Source of the DNA: Azorhizobium oxalatiphilum
Lineage (GTDB): Bacteria; Pseudomonadota; Alphaproteobacteria; Rhizobiales; Xanthobacteraceae
Length of the DNA stretch: 64,000 bases
Direction of reading: 5' to 3'
Assembly: GCF_014635325.1 (NCBI RefSeq)
Contig: NZ_BMCT01000001.1
Location: forward strand, 461,698 to 525,697
Shown: one piece after another, positions 45,525 through 54,525 of the stretch
Position numbering within the stretch: position 1 is the first letter of the stretch
Layout of the letters: each line of letters begins with the position of its first letter
Program-made: the position numbers and the translations under genes
The notes under the pieces: generated by a model
What the model saw: the letters and a program-made list of their open reading frames with translations, nothing else
Database searches by the model: none
What the model was told of the DNA's origin: nothing

Positions 45525-46922
45525 ATGTCGGGTGAGAGCGTTCAGGGTGCGGTCACGGGCGGAACGGCAGGCGAGCGCAAGGCTGAACAGCTCGGCGCCG
45601 ACCTTGGCCTCGGCGAGGGCCGCACGCTCAGCGCCCATCCGCTGCGCGCGGCGGTGATGGGCGAACTGCACGCCCGCCCCTTCTTCCCCGCCGAGACGCC
45701 GCGCCGCTTCCTGCACGTGGCCTTTCTGACCTCGCCGGCGGAAGCGCAGGCCGAGCGCGCCATGGTCACGGAGCTGTGCCACAGCCGCGGCGTGCCGGGG
45801 CCGGCGCCGGGGGCGAAATATCACCGCGTGTCCTTCGGCGGCGCCACGCTGCGCTGGGAGTCGCACGCGGAATTCTCCACCTATACGTGGGACATGCCCT
45901 CCGGCGAGGCGGTGCCCGGCCAGTTGCCCTTCCACCCCGCAGCGGCGCTGCTGGCGAGCCCGCTCACCCAGCTGCCGCAGCCCGGCCCGCTGCTGGTGGC
46001 GGTGGACCTCGACCTCGTCATGGACACCATGGAGGATGCGCAGATCGGCGGCGTGTTCGACCGCGCCAGCCTTGCCCGCTCGGACGTGAATGACGGCCGC
46101 GCCGAGATCGCCACCGACTTCAAGCCCGATCCGGCCGGTTTCGTGCGCATTCTGGTGCGCGACCGCGCGCTGGGGGCGGAGGCGGCGGGCGCTTTGGTGC
46201 AGCGTGTGCTGGAGATCGAGACCTATCGCACGCTGGCGCTGCTCGGCCTGCCGGAGGCTCAGAAGCTGGCGCCCACCATCTCCAAGATCGAGGCCCGGCT
46301 GGCGCAGGTGACGGAGGAGATGACGCGCTCCGTGGGCCTTTCCGACAATCATCGCCTGCTCGATGAACTGGTGGCGCTGGCGGCCGAGCTGGAGGCGGAT
46401 ACGGCGCCCTCGCTGTTCCGCTTCGGCGCCAGCCGCGCCTATCAGGAGATCGTGCGCCTGCGCCTCGCCACCATCCAGGAGGAGGCGGTGCAGGGCTATC
46501 CCACCTGGCAGCAGTTCCTCGACCGGCGGATGGCGCCGGCCATGCGCACCTGCCAGTCGGTGGAGGAGCGGCAGGGCAACATCGCCGCCAAGCTGGTGCG
46601 CGGCGCGGACCTGCTGCGCACCCGCGTGGATGTGGAGCTGGAACGGCAGAACCGCGATCTGCTCGCCTCCATGAACGACCGCACCCGCCTGCAGCTGCGC
46701 CTGCAGCGCACGGTGGAAGGGCTGTCGGTGGCCGCCATCTCCTATTATGTGGCGAGCCTCATCCATCTGATGGCCGAGGGCATCCACGAGAGCGGGGTGG
46801 ACGCGAAGTTCGGCGTGCACATCAATCCGGGCGCCGTCACCGCCGTCGCGGTGCCGGTTGCAGTGCTAGCGGTATGGTGGGTTGTGCGTCGTGTTCGAAG
46901 CGCGCATGGCGAGCATGATTGA
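45525..46922 (+). CDS. DUF3422 family membrane protein
   Basis: A 465-residue protein of the alphaproteobacterial/betaproteobacterial DUF3422 family, function unknown. Conserved N-terminal segment LHARPFFPAETPRRFLH is the family marker. A helical middle (about 235-400) is followed by one or two C-terminal membrane segments (ISYYVASLIHLMAEG and VTAVAVPVAVLAVWWVV). The Met at 45525 with an AGGCGGCGGG stretch upstream is preferred over the longer frame. It is divergent from the monooxygenase. Confidence 0.82.
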   Translation: MSGESVQGAVTGGTAGERKAEQLGADLGLGEGRTLSAHPLRAAVMGELHARPFFPAETPRRFLHVAFLTSPAEAQAERAMVTELCHSRGVPGPAPGAKYHRVSFGGATLRWESHAEFSTYTWDMPSGEAVPGQLPFHPAAALLASPLTQLPQPGPLLVAVDLDLVMDTMEDAQIGGVFDRASLARSDVNDGRAEIATDFKPDPAGFVRILVRDRALGAEAAGALVQRVLEIETYRTLALLGLPEAQKLAPTISKIEARLAQVTEEMTRSVGLSDNHRLLDELVALAAELEADTAPSLFRFGASRAYQEIVRLRLATIQEEAVQGYPTWQQFLDRRMAPAMRTCQSVEERQGNIAAKLVRGADLLRTRVDVELERQNRDLLASMNDRTRLQLRLQRTVEGLSVAAISYYVASLIHLMAEGIHESGVDAKFGVHINPGAVTAVAVPVAVLAVWWVVRRVRSAHGEHD

Positions 46923-47274
46923 CGCGGGGGCCGAATACTGGCGAAATGAGGGCAATGGGCAAGGGCCGTCCGGCGTGATCGGAACGTCCACCCTGCACCA
47001 AACGACCCCGCCGCCAGCGTAGGCAGTGCGTAGTCATCTGGCGTTCGATCCACAGGCAACCTGCACAGGACAGGGAACCCGGACCGGCGGATGGGGTTTG
47101 AGCGGGATGCGGCTACCGGCCGCGTTCCGTCGCCGCTCCAGTGGCCTATCCTTGGCCGCATCTGTGGCCGTACCCATCATGGGGCGGGCATGCCGCATGT
47201 TGCTCGACCCTCTGTCAGGCCGGGCGCGGCATGGGTTCGCCGCCTTCAGTCCACCGCAATTCGAGGGGATCCGC
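46923..47274. other. Intergenic region
   Basis: About 350 bases between the DUF3422 and hydrolase genes, both on the + strand. The hydrolase frame is open back to 47026, but that extension lacks similarity. I see no other gene or clear structure. Confidence 0.4.
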
Positions 47275-48123
47275 ATGGACTACGAAGCCGAGTACGACAA
47301 TCGTGCGCGCGTTCCGAACCATTCCGAGATCATTGCCGACTGGATTGCCCAGTCCGCCCGCCTGCGCGGCGATGTGCCGGCCGCCGATATCGGCGTGCCT
47401 TATGGTCCGTCGTCCCGCCAGTCACTCGATATTCTCTGGCCCGATGCCACGCGTCAGGCCCCCATCGTGCTGTTCTTTCATGGCGGCTACTGGCAGCGCC
47501 AGCATCCGCGCGAGGTGAGTTTCGTGGCGCAGGGTTGTCTCGCCCACGGGGTGGCCATGGCGCTGGCCGGCTATGATCTTGCCCCGCATGTTCCGGTGGG
47601 CAACATCGTGGCCCAGGCACGCGGTGCGGCCGTATGCCTGCATCACCGCGTCAAGCGCCGCATCGTGGTGAGCGGCCACTCAGCGGGCGGGCATCTGGCC
47701 GCCGCGCTGACCGCCACCCGCTGGCACGAGATCGACCCGCGCAGCCCCGATGACATGGTGACGGCCGGTCTCGGCCTTGCCGGCGTCTATGAGCTGGCGC
47801 CGCTGCTCTCCACCCGCCACAACGAGGCGCTGCGCCTGTCGGAGAGCGAAGCCGACCGGCTGTCGCCGATCCACTGGAGCGTGCCTGCCGGCCGCCGCTT
47901 CTCCGCTTATGTGGGGGCCGAGGAAAGCGGCGAGTTCCGCCGCCAGAGCCATGATCTCGCCTCCGCATGGCGGGCGCAGGGCATCGAGGCCGACAGCGTG
48001 GAAGTGAAGGGCGCCAACCACTTCACCGTCGTGAACGAACTGGCAGACCCGACCTCGGCCATGGTGGCGCGGCTGGTGGAACTGGCCAACGCCTCGGAAG
48101 AGCGCGCCGAACTGGCGGCTTGA
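47275..48123 (+). CDS. Alpha/beta hydrolase, kynurenine-formamidase-like
   Basis: A 282-residue alpha/beta hydrolase. The oxyanion motif HGGYW near 70 and the nucleophile motif GHSAGGHL near 135 match arylformamidases of the BNA7/KFase type, and the acid (GAEESGEF) and His (GANHFTVV) positions follow in order. Such enzymes hydrolyse N-formylkynurenine in tryptophan breakdown. No kynurenine gene is adjacent, so the substrate is inferred. The ATG follows GAGGGG by 7 bases. Confidence 0.82.
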   Translation: MDYEAEYDNRARVPNHSEIIADWIAQSARLRGDVPAADIGVPYGPSSRQSLDILWPDATRQAPIVLFFHGGYWQRQHPREVSFVAQGCLAHGVAMALAGYDLAPHVPVGNIVAQARGAAVCLHHRVKRRIVVSGHSAGGHLAAALTATRWHEIDPRSPDDMVTAGLGLAGVYELAPLLSTRHNEALRLSESEADRLSPIHWSVPAGRRFSAYVGAEESGEFRRQSHDLASAWRAQGIEADSVEVKGANHFTVVNELADPTSAMVARLVELANASEERAELAA

Positions 48124-48180
48124 GAAATCGCGGGCGCGGCGGGCGGCGTGGGCCGTCCGTCACGCCTGCTGAGCGATGGA

Positions 48181-49158
48181 TCAAGCGATCGTCATGCTGC
48201 GGGGAATATAGAAGTAGCCGCCGAACTGCGTATATCGGCCCCGGCTGCATGTCTGCGGGTCGGTGATCAGATGACCGGCGTTGTCATACATCGTTGCCCG
48301 GGTTCTTCCGGGCTTGTGACCCCAGCGCCCCCGCGTCAGGCGTCGGTACCAGTGATAATCCCAATGTCGTGCGTTATCCGGATAAGTCACCAGCGCAACC
48401 AGCCAGCGTGGTTTCTCAAGGATAGAACAGCAGTCCGACGTGGTTCGGGCTCCGTCCACCATGGCATTCAAAGTCGTTGATGCCAGAGTGTCGTAAAGCG
48501 TCATCCCGTTGATCTGACCTGGTTGTGGTCGCGTGTCTGTTCGTCTGTTGCAGGCATACGCATAGCAGTTGTTCCGCCGGATGACATTGGGGTCGTTCCA
48601 GTAGTCCGGCATGAACGGCCCGATCTCGGCCCGGCATCCGGCGACACGTAGCTGTCTCAGGTCGGCGTTACGAACATCGGCCCCGGGGGCAATCTCATCG
48701 AGGGCGTTCCGCATATCGTCTTCCGGCTCGTCATCCGGCTCGCCTTCGAGCGTTCCGAGCGGTGTATCGCCGGGTTGAGGTTTGCTGTCGGTGGCTCCGG
48801 CGTCGGTCGCTGGCATGAAGGGGATTTCGGCGAGTTCCTCCAGCGCGACAGCCGGATGACCGTCGAGAACGGGTGCGGCGGTCAGGAGGCGGCGCGCTAT
48901 GGCTCGGCTGGCGTCCGGATCGGTTGCCTGGCCATCGCCGATGCGAAAGATGTGAGGCAGGCCATAGTCTTTGGCGCGTGCGCTATCGCCGATCTGGACT
49001 TCCAGACCCCGAAAGCCAAGCCGAGATGGGCCTGGAGCGGTGCTGAGAGCGGACCTGCCTGCGGTGAATTCGGCCAGAAGGGCGCGAGCCTGCTCATCCG
49101 GAAGTTCCCAGGAGGGATTATGTCGGCCGGAGAACGTGTCGATTTCGATGCGGATCAC
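48181..49158 (-). CDS. Unrecognised two-domain protein with NNCYAYA C-terminal domain
   Basis: A 325-residue protein with no family I can name. The N-terminal segment IRIEIDTFSGRHNPSW starts a compact domain of about 130 residues, then an acidic linker (about 145-170, many Glu/Asp). The C-terminal domain begins near residue 195 and has RRNNCYAYACNRR, then DYHWYRRLTRGRWGHKPG and ITDPQTCSRGRYTQF. The conserved-looking Cys and two His suggest a cysteine-hydrolase-like active site, but this is inference. A GTG with GGAG 6 bases upstream (49158) is preferred; ATG codons at 49188 and 49284 exist. Codon use and GC look lower than in neighbours, so it may be horizontally acquired. Confidence 0.7.
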   Translation of the reverse strand: MIRIEIDTFSGRHNPSWELPDEQARALLAEFTAGRSALSTAPGPSRLGFRGLEVQIGDSARAKDYGLPHIFRIGDGQATDPDASRAIARRLLTAAPVLDGHPAVALEELAEIPFMPATDAGATDSKPQPGDTPLGTLEGEPDDEPEDDMRNALDEIAPGADVRNADLRQLRVAGCRAEIGPFMPDYWNDPNVIRRNNCYAYACNRRTDTRPQPGQINGMTLYDTLASTTLNAMVDGARTTSDCCSILEKPRWLVALVTYPDNARHWDYHWYRRLTRGRWGHKPGRTRATMYDNAGHLITDPQTCSRGRYTQFGGYFYIPRSMTIA

Positions 49159-49420
49159 GATGGGCTCCAGAATGCCGCATGTGTGCATATGCGGATGACG
49201 AAAGGGAAAGGGCCCAGGGGCTTTGGCGACCGGGGCGGCTGGTCCACACATGCTGCCGTTGGCGCTCCCGGAATTCTGTACCAACCGCTACTTGAAGCTG
49301 GGCGTTTCCCATGCCGGCAGGTGCCGATGGGCGGGTCGTTTCCCATCGGATGAAATTTCCGGGTTCCCGCGCGGCGGCTGGCGCTTTAGGACAGGGAAAA
49401 CCAGCCGCGTCGGAGTTCCC

Positions 49421-50062
49421 ATGCAGCCGATCCAGATCGCCGTCGTTCCCGTCACGCCCTTCCAGCAGAACTGCTCCATCCTGTGGTGCACGGCCACCAT
49501 GAAGGGGGCGGTGATCGATCCCGGTGGCGACCTGCCGCGCATCCGCGAGGCGCTGAAGGAAACCGGCGTCACGGTGGAGAAGATCCTGCTCACCCACGGC
49601 CATGTGGACCATGCGGCGGGCGCGGCGGAACTCTCCGAGACGCTGAACGTGCCCATCGAGGGGCCGAACGAGAAGGATCAGTTCCTGCTCGACGCGCTGG
49701 TGGACTCGGCCGCCCGCTTCAACATGGAGGGCGCGCGCACCGTCACCCCCGGCCGCTATCTGAAGGAAGGCGATCAGGTGCGCGTGGGCGAACTGGTGCT
49801 GGATGTGCTGGACGTGCCCGGCCACACCCCCGGCCATGTGGTGTTCGTGCACAAGCCGACCAGCATCGCCATCGTAGGCGACACGCTGTTCCGGGGCTCG
49901 GTGGGCCGCACGGATTTCCCCTATGGCGATCCCGATCTGCTGATCGCAGGCATCAAGGCCAAGCTGCTGCCGCTGGGCGACGGCGTCGTCTGCCTGCCCG
50001 GCCACGGCCCCGTGACCAGCATCGGCGACGAGAAGACGGGCAATCCGTTCCTCAACGACTAG
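49421..50062 (+). CDS. MBL-fold metallo-hydrolase, glyoxalase-II-like
   Basis: A 213-residue metallo-beta-lactamase-fold hydrolase. The metal motif is THGHVDH near 65, followed by PGHTPGH near 135, GDTLF near 155 and PGHGP near 193. The short length and the ending GNPFLND match the YcbL/GloB2 type, which hydrolyses thioesters or related substrates and lacks the full C-terminal domain of classical glyoxalase II. The ATG has GGAG about 5 bases upstream. It lies between two unrelated - strand genes. Confidence 0.9.
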   Translation: MQPIQIAVVPVTPFQQNCSILWCTATMKGAVIDPGGDLPRIREALKETGVTVEKILLTHGHVDHAAGAAELSETLNVPIEGPNEKDQFLLDALVDSAARFNMEGARTVTPGRYLKEGDQVRVGELVLDVLDVPGHTPGHVVFVHKPTSIAIVGDTLFRGSVGRTDFPYGDPDLLIAGIKAKLLPLGDGVVCLPGHGPVTSIGDEKTGNPFLND

Positions 50063-50117
50063 AGCCGGATCGGGTCCGCAGCCCGGATGGCATCGCGATC
50101 CGGGCTGCTGCCGTCTC

Positions 50118-51554
50118 TCAGGGCCGGATGGCCCAGTCCTCCACATCCAGCGTCAGGCCGTGCTCGGGATCGAAGCAGGCGTCGGTGGCGATGTGGAACA
50201 GGCTGTCGCCGCGCACATATAGGGCGCAGCGCTTGCCGATGAGGCGCCAGATCTCCGAGGGCGCCGCGATGGGCGGGAAATGGTCCGCCCACTCCTTCTT
50301 CTCTTCCCCCTCCATGGCCTCGAAGTCCGGATAGAGGCGCTCGGTATAGAGACGGAAGACATAAGCCTCGAACGCCGCGCGGAAGCCGGTGTTGCCGATG
50401 ATGTCCTTGAGCAGAGCGATCCGGGCCAGGGTCAGGGCATCCTCGCGCCCGTCCACCTCGATACTGAACGCTCGCTCACTCCACGCCGGCGTCACCTTCT
50501 TCTTCAGCTCCCAGTGATGGCCCGAGAAGGTGGCGGTGCCGACATCCCTGATCTTTACGTCGGCGATGCTGGCGTCGTGCCGGCGCACCAGCGTCCAGCC
50601 GTCCTTGTCCCGGTGCAGGAGATAGGTCTCCACCAGCTTGTGGCCGTCGCCCACGCGGCTCTCCACCTTCACCAGATGGTAGCCGTGCTTGCGCCGGCCG
50701 AGCGCGGCGGCGTCCTCGAATGGCTCAGGTTCCGCGATGCGCACGTCGCTCCGCCGGAGCGGCCCCGGCGCCCAATAGGGGTTTTTCGCCAGCGTAGTGG
50801 CGAAGTTGGCTGCCTCAGCGGCGAAGGTTGCCGCATCCACGATGCGCGCGCCATTCACTCGCACCTGATATTCGGCATTGCGGGCGCCATCGAACAGGAA
50901 GGCGTCGGGCTGGTCGAAGAAGGCACGCAGCAAAGTGTCCGGCTCCCCCGCCGTGGTCGGAGCAACGGCGGGGGCGGCGAGATAGTCCGCCAACAGGCGG
51001 TCGAACAATTGCTCATTGTTCTTCTGCGCAACAGGCCCGAGCTTTTTCTCCGGCCCGATCTGCGTGAGGAAGCCTGACAGGTCGTCGGCGAGGCGCAGCG
51101 GCTGCGGCGGGGTCTGGTCCTCGAAATGGCCGATGGCCCGCACCGCCCAGATGGCGCCGGCGTCCTCCGCATTCAGGCTCACCACGAGGCGGAAACGGGC
51201 CTGCGGCGAGCCGCCCTTGGCCTCACCGAAGGGGAAATAGAGCGCGCGCTCGCCCGGCAGCAGGGCGCTCTCGGGGCTGGCGCGGAAGGCATCGTAATGG
51301 CGCAGCGAGAAGGTCTCGTGCTCGGCCGCCTCGAATTCCGGCGCATAAAGATAGTCGCCTTGTCGGATCAGCAGGGTGCGATGGCCCGACTTCAGCTTTC
51401 GCCAGCCCACGTGCGCCAGATACCAGCGCATGTCGTCCGGCAGCCGGGCACCGATCCGCTCCTCCAGCTGTACGAGGTCCGCTTCCGCATACTGGAACGG
51501 CGTGGCGGGATCCTTTTCGAGCGGCAGGGATGCGGCGACGGTCTCGATCTGCAA
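50118..51554 (-). CDS. SUKH (SMI1/KNR4) domain protein with extra C-terminal domain
   Basis: A 478-residue cytoplasmic protein. Residues about 22-165 resemble the SMI1/KNR4 (SUKH) fold: AEADLVQLEERIGARLPDDMRWYL start and the TLLIRQGDYLYAPEF region fit. SUKH proteins often act as immunity proteins to nucleases and other bacterial toxins. Residues about 215-470 form a second domain I do not recognise, with WELKKKVTPAWSERAF near 350. No signal peptide or membrane segment. No toxin gene is adjacent on the same strand. The start is open to revision. Confidence 0.65.
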   Translation of the reverse strand: MQIETVAASLPLEKDPATPFQYAEADLVQLEERIGARLPDDMRWYLAHVGWRKLKSGHRTLLIRQGDYLYAPEFEAAEHETFSLRHYDAFRASPESALLPGERALYFPFGEAKGGSPQARFRLVVSLNAEDAGAIWAVRAIGHFEDQTPPQPLRLADDLSGFLTQIGPEKKLGPVAQKNNEQLFDRLLADYLAAPAVAPTTAGEPDTLLRAFFDQPDAFLFDGARNAEYQVRVNGARIVDAATFAAEAANFATTLAKNPYWAPGPLRRSDVRIAEPEPFEDAAALGRRKHGYHLVKVESRVGDGHKLVETYLLHRDKDGWTLVRRHDASIADVKIRDVGTATFSGHHWELKKKVTPAWSERAFSIEVDGREDALTLARIALLKDIIGNTGFRAAFEAYVFRLYTERLYPDFEAMEGEEKKEWADHFPPIAAPSEIWRLIGKRCALYVRGDSLFHIATDACFDPEHGLTLDVEDWAIRP

Positions 51555-51720
51555 GACATACCTCCTTGTCGAACCAGCGGAAAAGCCGGAGCGGGAAGGC
51601 TAGGGGCCATTGATGCCCGGATCATGACGACGGGGCAGGGGGTGGCCGGGCGCCCGGCGCCTGCGGAACGATCCGCAGGGCCGGAGACTTGAATGTCCGG
51701 AACAGGCGGGAGCATGCGCC

Positions 51721-52389
51721 ATGGCCTCCATCCTGCTGCAGACACTGGGCTGGACCGTCTTCCTCGGGGCGCTGATCCTGTGGCCGGCGGGCACGCTGCA
51801 TTATCCCGGCGCCTGGGCCTTCATGGCGCTGTTCCTCTTCGGCGGCGGCGCCATCCTCTTCTGGCTGGGCAGATACAGTCCCGGCCTGCTGCGCGAGCGC
51901 ATGCGGTCTCCCATCCAGCGCGAGCAGAAGGGGTGGGACAAGGTGTTCCTCACCGTCCTGATGGCCGGTTTCCTGCTCTGGCTGCCGCTCATGGGCTGGG
52001 AGGCGCGCCGCTCCGGCTTCCATGCGCTGCCCGCCGCCGTTGAGGTGCTGGGCGGGGTGCTGATGGCGCTCTATATGGCGGGCGTCTGGTGGACCTTCCG
52101 CGCCAATGCCTTCGCCGCCCCGGTGGTGAAGATCCAGCAGGGGCAGACGGTCATCGACACCGGCCCCTACGCCATCGTCCGACACCCCATGTATGCGAGC
52201 GCGCTGCTCTTTTTCCTCGGCCTGCCGCTGCTGCTCGGCGCGCCGTGGGGCCTCCTGGTCTCGCTTCTCCTCACCCTCGGCATCGCCTGGCGGGCAGTGC
52301 GCGAGGAGGAGGTGCTGCGCGCCAAATTACCGGGCTACGAGGCCTATGCGCAGCGGGTGCGCTTCCGCCTCGTGCCCGGTCTCTGGTAG
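51721..52389 (+). CDS. ICMT/PEMT-type membrane methyltransferase
   Basis: A 222-residue membrane protein with about five hydrophobic segments and the C-terminal isoprenylcysteine-carboxyl-methyltransferase/PEMT signature: GPYAIVRHPMYASALL near 142, then REEEVLRAKLPGYEAYAQRV near 195. It uses S-adenosylmethionine; the acceptor in bacteria (lipid, isoprenoid or small molecule) is generally unknown. The ATG follows GCGGGAGCATGCGCC with a GGGAG site. Confidence 0.88.
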   Translation: MASILLQTLGWTVFLGALILWPAGTLHYPGAWAFMALFLFGGGAILFWLGRYSPGLLRERMRSPIQREQKGWDKVFLTVLMAGFLLWLPLMGWEARRSGFHALPAAVEVLGGVLMALYMAGVWWTFRANAFAAPVVKIQQGQTVIDTGPYAIVRHPMYASALLFFLGLPLLLGAPWGLLVSLLLTLGIAWRAVREEEVLRAKLPGYEAYAQRVRFRLVPGLW

Positions 52390-52395
52390 CCGCCC

Positions 52396-54219
52396 TCAAC
52401 CCTGCTCCGCACCCGACTGCGCCAGCGCGCCGGCCTCTTCGTTGAGCGGCTGCGCAGCGCGGCGGGGGCGGGTGAAGGGCTGCGGCGTCGGGCCGTTGGT
52501 GTGCATGAGGTCCTGGCCCGCATAGAGGCCGCTGGTCTGCTCCAGGCACAGGCGCTCGGCGTCGCGGGCGCGCAAGTCGGAGATGGTCTCCTCCGCTTCG
52601 GCGGCGGGCAGGCCGAGATATTCCAGCGCGTTCTGGCCGAAGGTGAAGGCGGATTCCAGCGTCTCGCGCATGTGGAAGTCCACCTTGTGGTTGATCAGCT
52701 CCAGCGCGTGGCCGCGATCGAAGGCGCGCACCAGCAGGCCGGCATTGGGGAAGGTCGCCTTCACCAGCTCCACCACCTTGTTGGTGGCCTCGCGATTGTC
52801 GATGCACACCGCCACCGCGCGCACCTTGCCGGCGCCGGAGGCGTGCAGCACATCGAGATTGGTGCCGTCGCCATAATAGATCTTGAAGCCGAACTTGGCC
52901 GCGGCCCGGATCATCTCCGGGTCGTTGTCGATGATGGTCACTTCCAGCCCGCGCGCCAGAAACGCCTGTGACACCACCTGCCCGAAGCGGCCGAAGCCCA
53001 CCAGCAGCACCGCGCCGGAGAGGCCTTCCGGCTCTTCCAGGCCGTCGAGGTCCACGGCTTCCGCCGGCAGCAGGCGGCGGGCGGCGATAACGGTGAGCGG
53101 GGTGAGCACCATGGAGAGGATGACCGTGGAGGACATCACCGCATTGACCTGCGCATCGAAGATGCCGACTGCGGCGGCGGCGGCATAGAGCACGAAGGCG
53201 AATTCGCCGCCCTGCGCGAACAGCGCCGCGCGATAGATGGCCTCGCGCCGGCCGGAGCCGAACAGCAGCGCCACGCCGAAGATGCCGAGGCCCTTCACCA
53301 CCATGTAGCCGATGACGGCCAGCGCCACGAACTGCCACTGCGCCACCACCACGGTGACGTTCAGCGACATGCCCACCGCCATGAAGAACAGGCCCAGCAG
53401 CAGGCCACGGAACGGCTCGATGTCCGCTTCCAGCTGGTGGCGGAAGGTGGAGCCGGAGAGCAGCACGCCGGCCAGGAACGCGCCCATGGCCATGGAGAGG
53501 CCGGACACCTGCATCAGCAGCGCGGTGCCGAGCACCACCACCAGTGCCGCCGCCGTCATCACCTCGCGGGCGCGGGCGGAGGAGAGCAGGGCGAACAGCG
53601 GGTTGAGCAGCCAGCGCCCGGCGGCCACCACCGCCGCTACCGCGCCCACTGCGATGGCGATCTGGGTCCAGTCGGCGCGCAGGTTTTCGCCCGTGGCGGG
53701 CGCGAGCACCGCCACCAGCGCCAGCAGCGGCACGATGGCGAGGTCTTCCAGCAGCAGGATGGAGACGGCACGCTGTCCCTGCGGCTCGGCGGTCTCGCCG
53801 GCCTCGTCGAGGATCTGCATGATGGCCGCCGTGGAGGAGAGCACGAAGCCCATGGCCGCGATGAAGGCCACCGGCGCATCGAGCCCGGCCAGCATGCCGA
53901 GCCCGGTGAGCAGCGCGCCGCAGGCGAGCACCTGTGCGGCACCGAGCCCGAAGATCTCCTTGCGAAGGCTCCACAGGCGGGCCGGTTTCATCTCCAGTCC
54001 GATGACGAACAGGAACATCACCACGCCCAGTTCGGCGAAATGCAGCACCGCCTCGGGGGCAGCGATCACTTTCAGGCCGAACGGGCCGATGGCGAGACCG
54101 GCGGCCAGATAGCCCAGCACGGAGCCCAGCCCGGCGCGCTTGAACAGCGGTGCGGCGATGACGCCCGCGCCCAGAACGGCGACGATCTGCACCAGCTCGA
54201 AGTTCGATGCCTCGGCCAT
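52396..54219 (-). CDS. Kef-type monovalent cation:proton antiporter (CPA2)
   Basis: A 607-residue CPA2 antiporter. The first about 390 residues form roughly twelve membrane segments. The cytoplasmic part has a TrkA-N (RCK) nucleotide-binding domain, VLLVGFGRFGQVV near 410, followed by a short tail. It exchanges K+ (or Na+) for H+ and resembles KefB/KefC, which protect against electrophiles, but no KefF/KefG partner is adjacent. The ATG at 54219 has a GGAGAGGG site and begins at the family start; the frame is open 47 codons further. Confidence 0.92.
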   Translation of the reverse strand: MAEASNFELVQIVAVLGAGVIAAPLFKRAGLGSVLGYLAAGLAIGPFGLKVIAAPEAVLHFAELGVVMFLFVIGLEMKPARLWSLRKEIFGLGAAQVLACGALLTGLGMLAGLDAPVAFIAAMGFVLSSTAAIMQILDEAGETAEPQGQRAVSILLLEDLAIVPLLALVAVLAPATGENLRADWTQIAIAVGAVAAVVAAGRWLLNPLFALLSSARAREVMTAAALVVVLGTALLMQVSGLSMAMGAFLAGVLLSGSTFRHQLEADIEPFRGLLLGLFFMAVGMSLNVTVVVAQWQFVALAVIGYMVVKGLGIFGVALLFGSGRREAIYRAALFAQGGEFAFVLYAAAAAVGIFDAQVNAVMSSTVILSMVLTPLTVIAARRLLPAEAVDLDGLEEPEGLSGAVLLVGFGRFGQVVSQAFLARGLEVTIIDNDPEMIRAAAKFGFKIYYGDGTNLDVLHASGAGKVRAVAVCIDNREATNKVVELVKATFPNAGLLVRAFDRGHALELINHKVDFHMRETLESAFTFGQNALEYLGLPAAEAEETISDLRARDAERLCLEQTSGLYAGQDLMHTNGPTPQPFTRPRRAAQPLNEEAGALAQSGAEQG

Positions 54220-54525
54220 GGGCCCTCTCCTTGCGATGCAACAACTGTTCTGACCTAGCGTGACACGGACGCCGGGGCGAGCCTTAATGGTCGGGGTGTG
54301 GACATTTCCGGCGGGCTTTGCCCTCACGAAAGCGTAAGCGGAGCCTTGCTGCGCCAGCATGGGCGCGGCTTTCCGGTTTCCGGGGACGGGGGATGGCCGC
54401 GCGGAAGTGATTGGTGCAAGCTCAGGCGCGGGCCCTATGTTTCGCGCGCGTGGAACCCGCGTACCCTGCGCCGGTTGACGCGCATATCCCCTAAAGCCCT
54501 GACCTCAATACGCGGAGAGCAAGAG
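54220..54525. other. Divergent intergenic region
   Basis: About 300 bases between the antiporter gene and the Tat-exported MBL gene. It must hold both promoters; I find no clear consensus, palindrome or small gene. Confidence 0.4.

Noticed and set aside
52271..54244. A 657-codon open frame in a second - strand frame over the Kef antiporter
   Set aside because: Same-strand frame shadow; the antiporter frame has all family motifs and this one has none.
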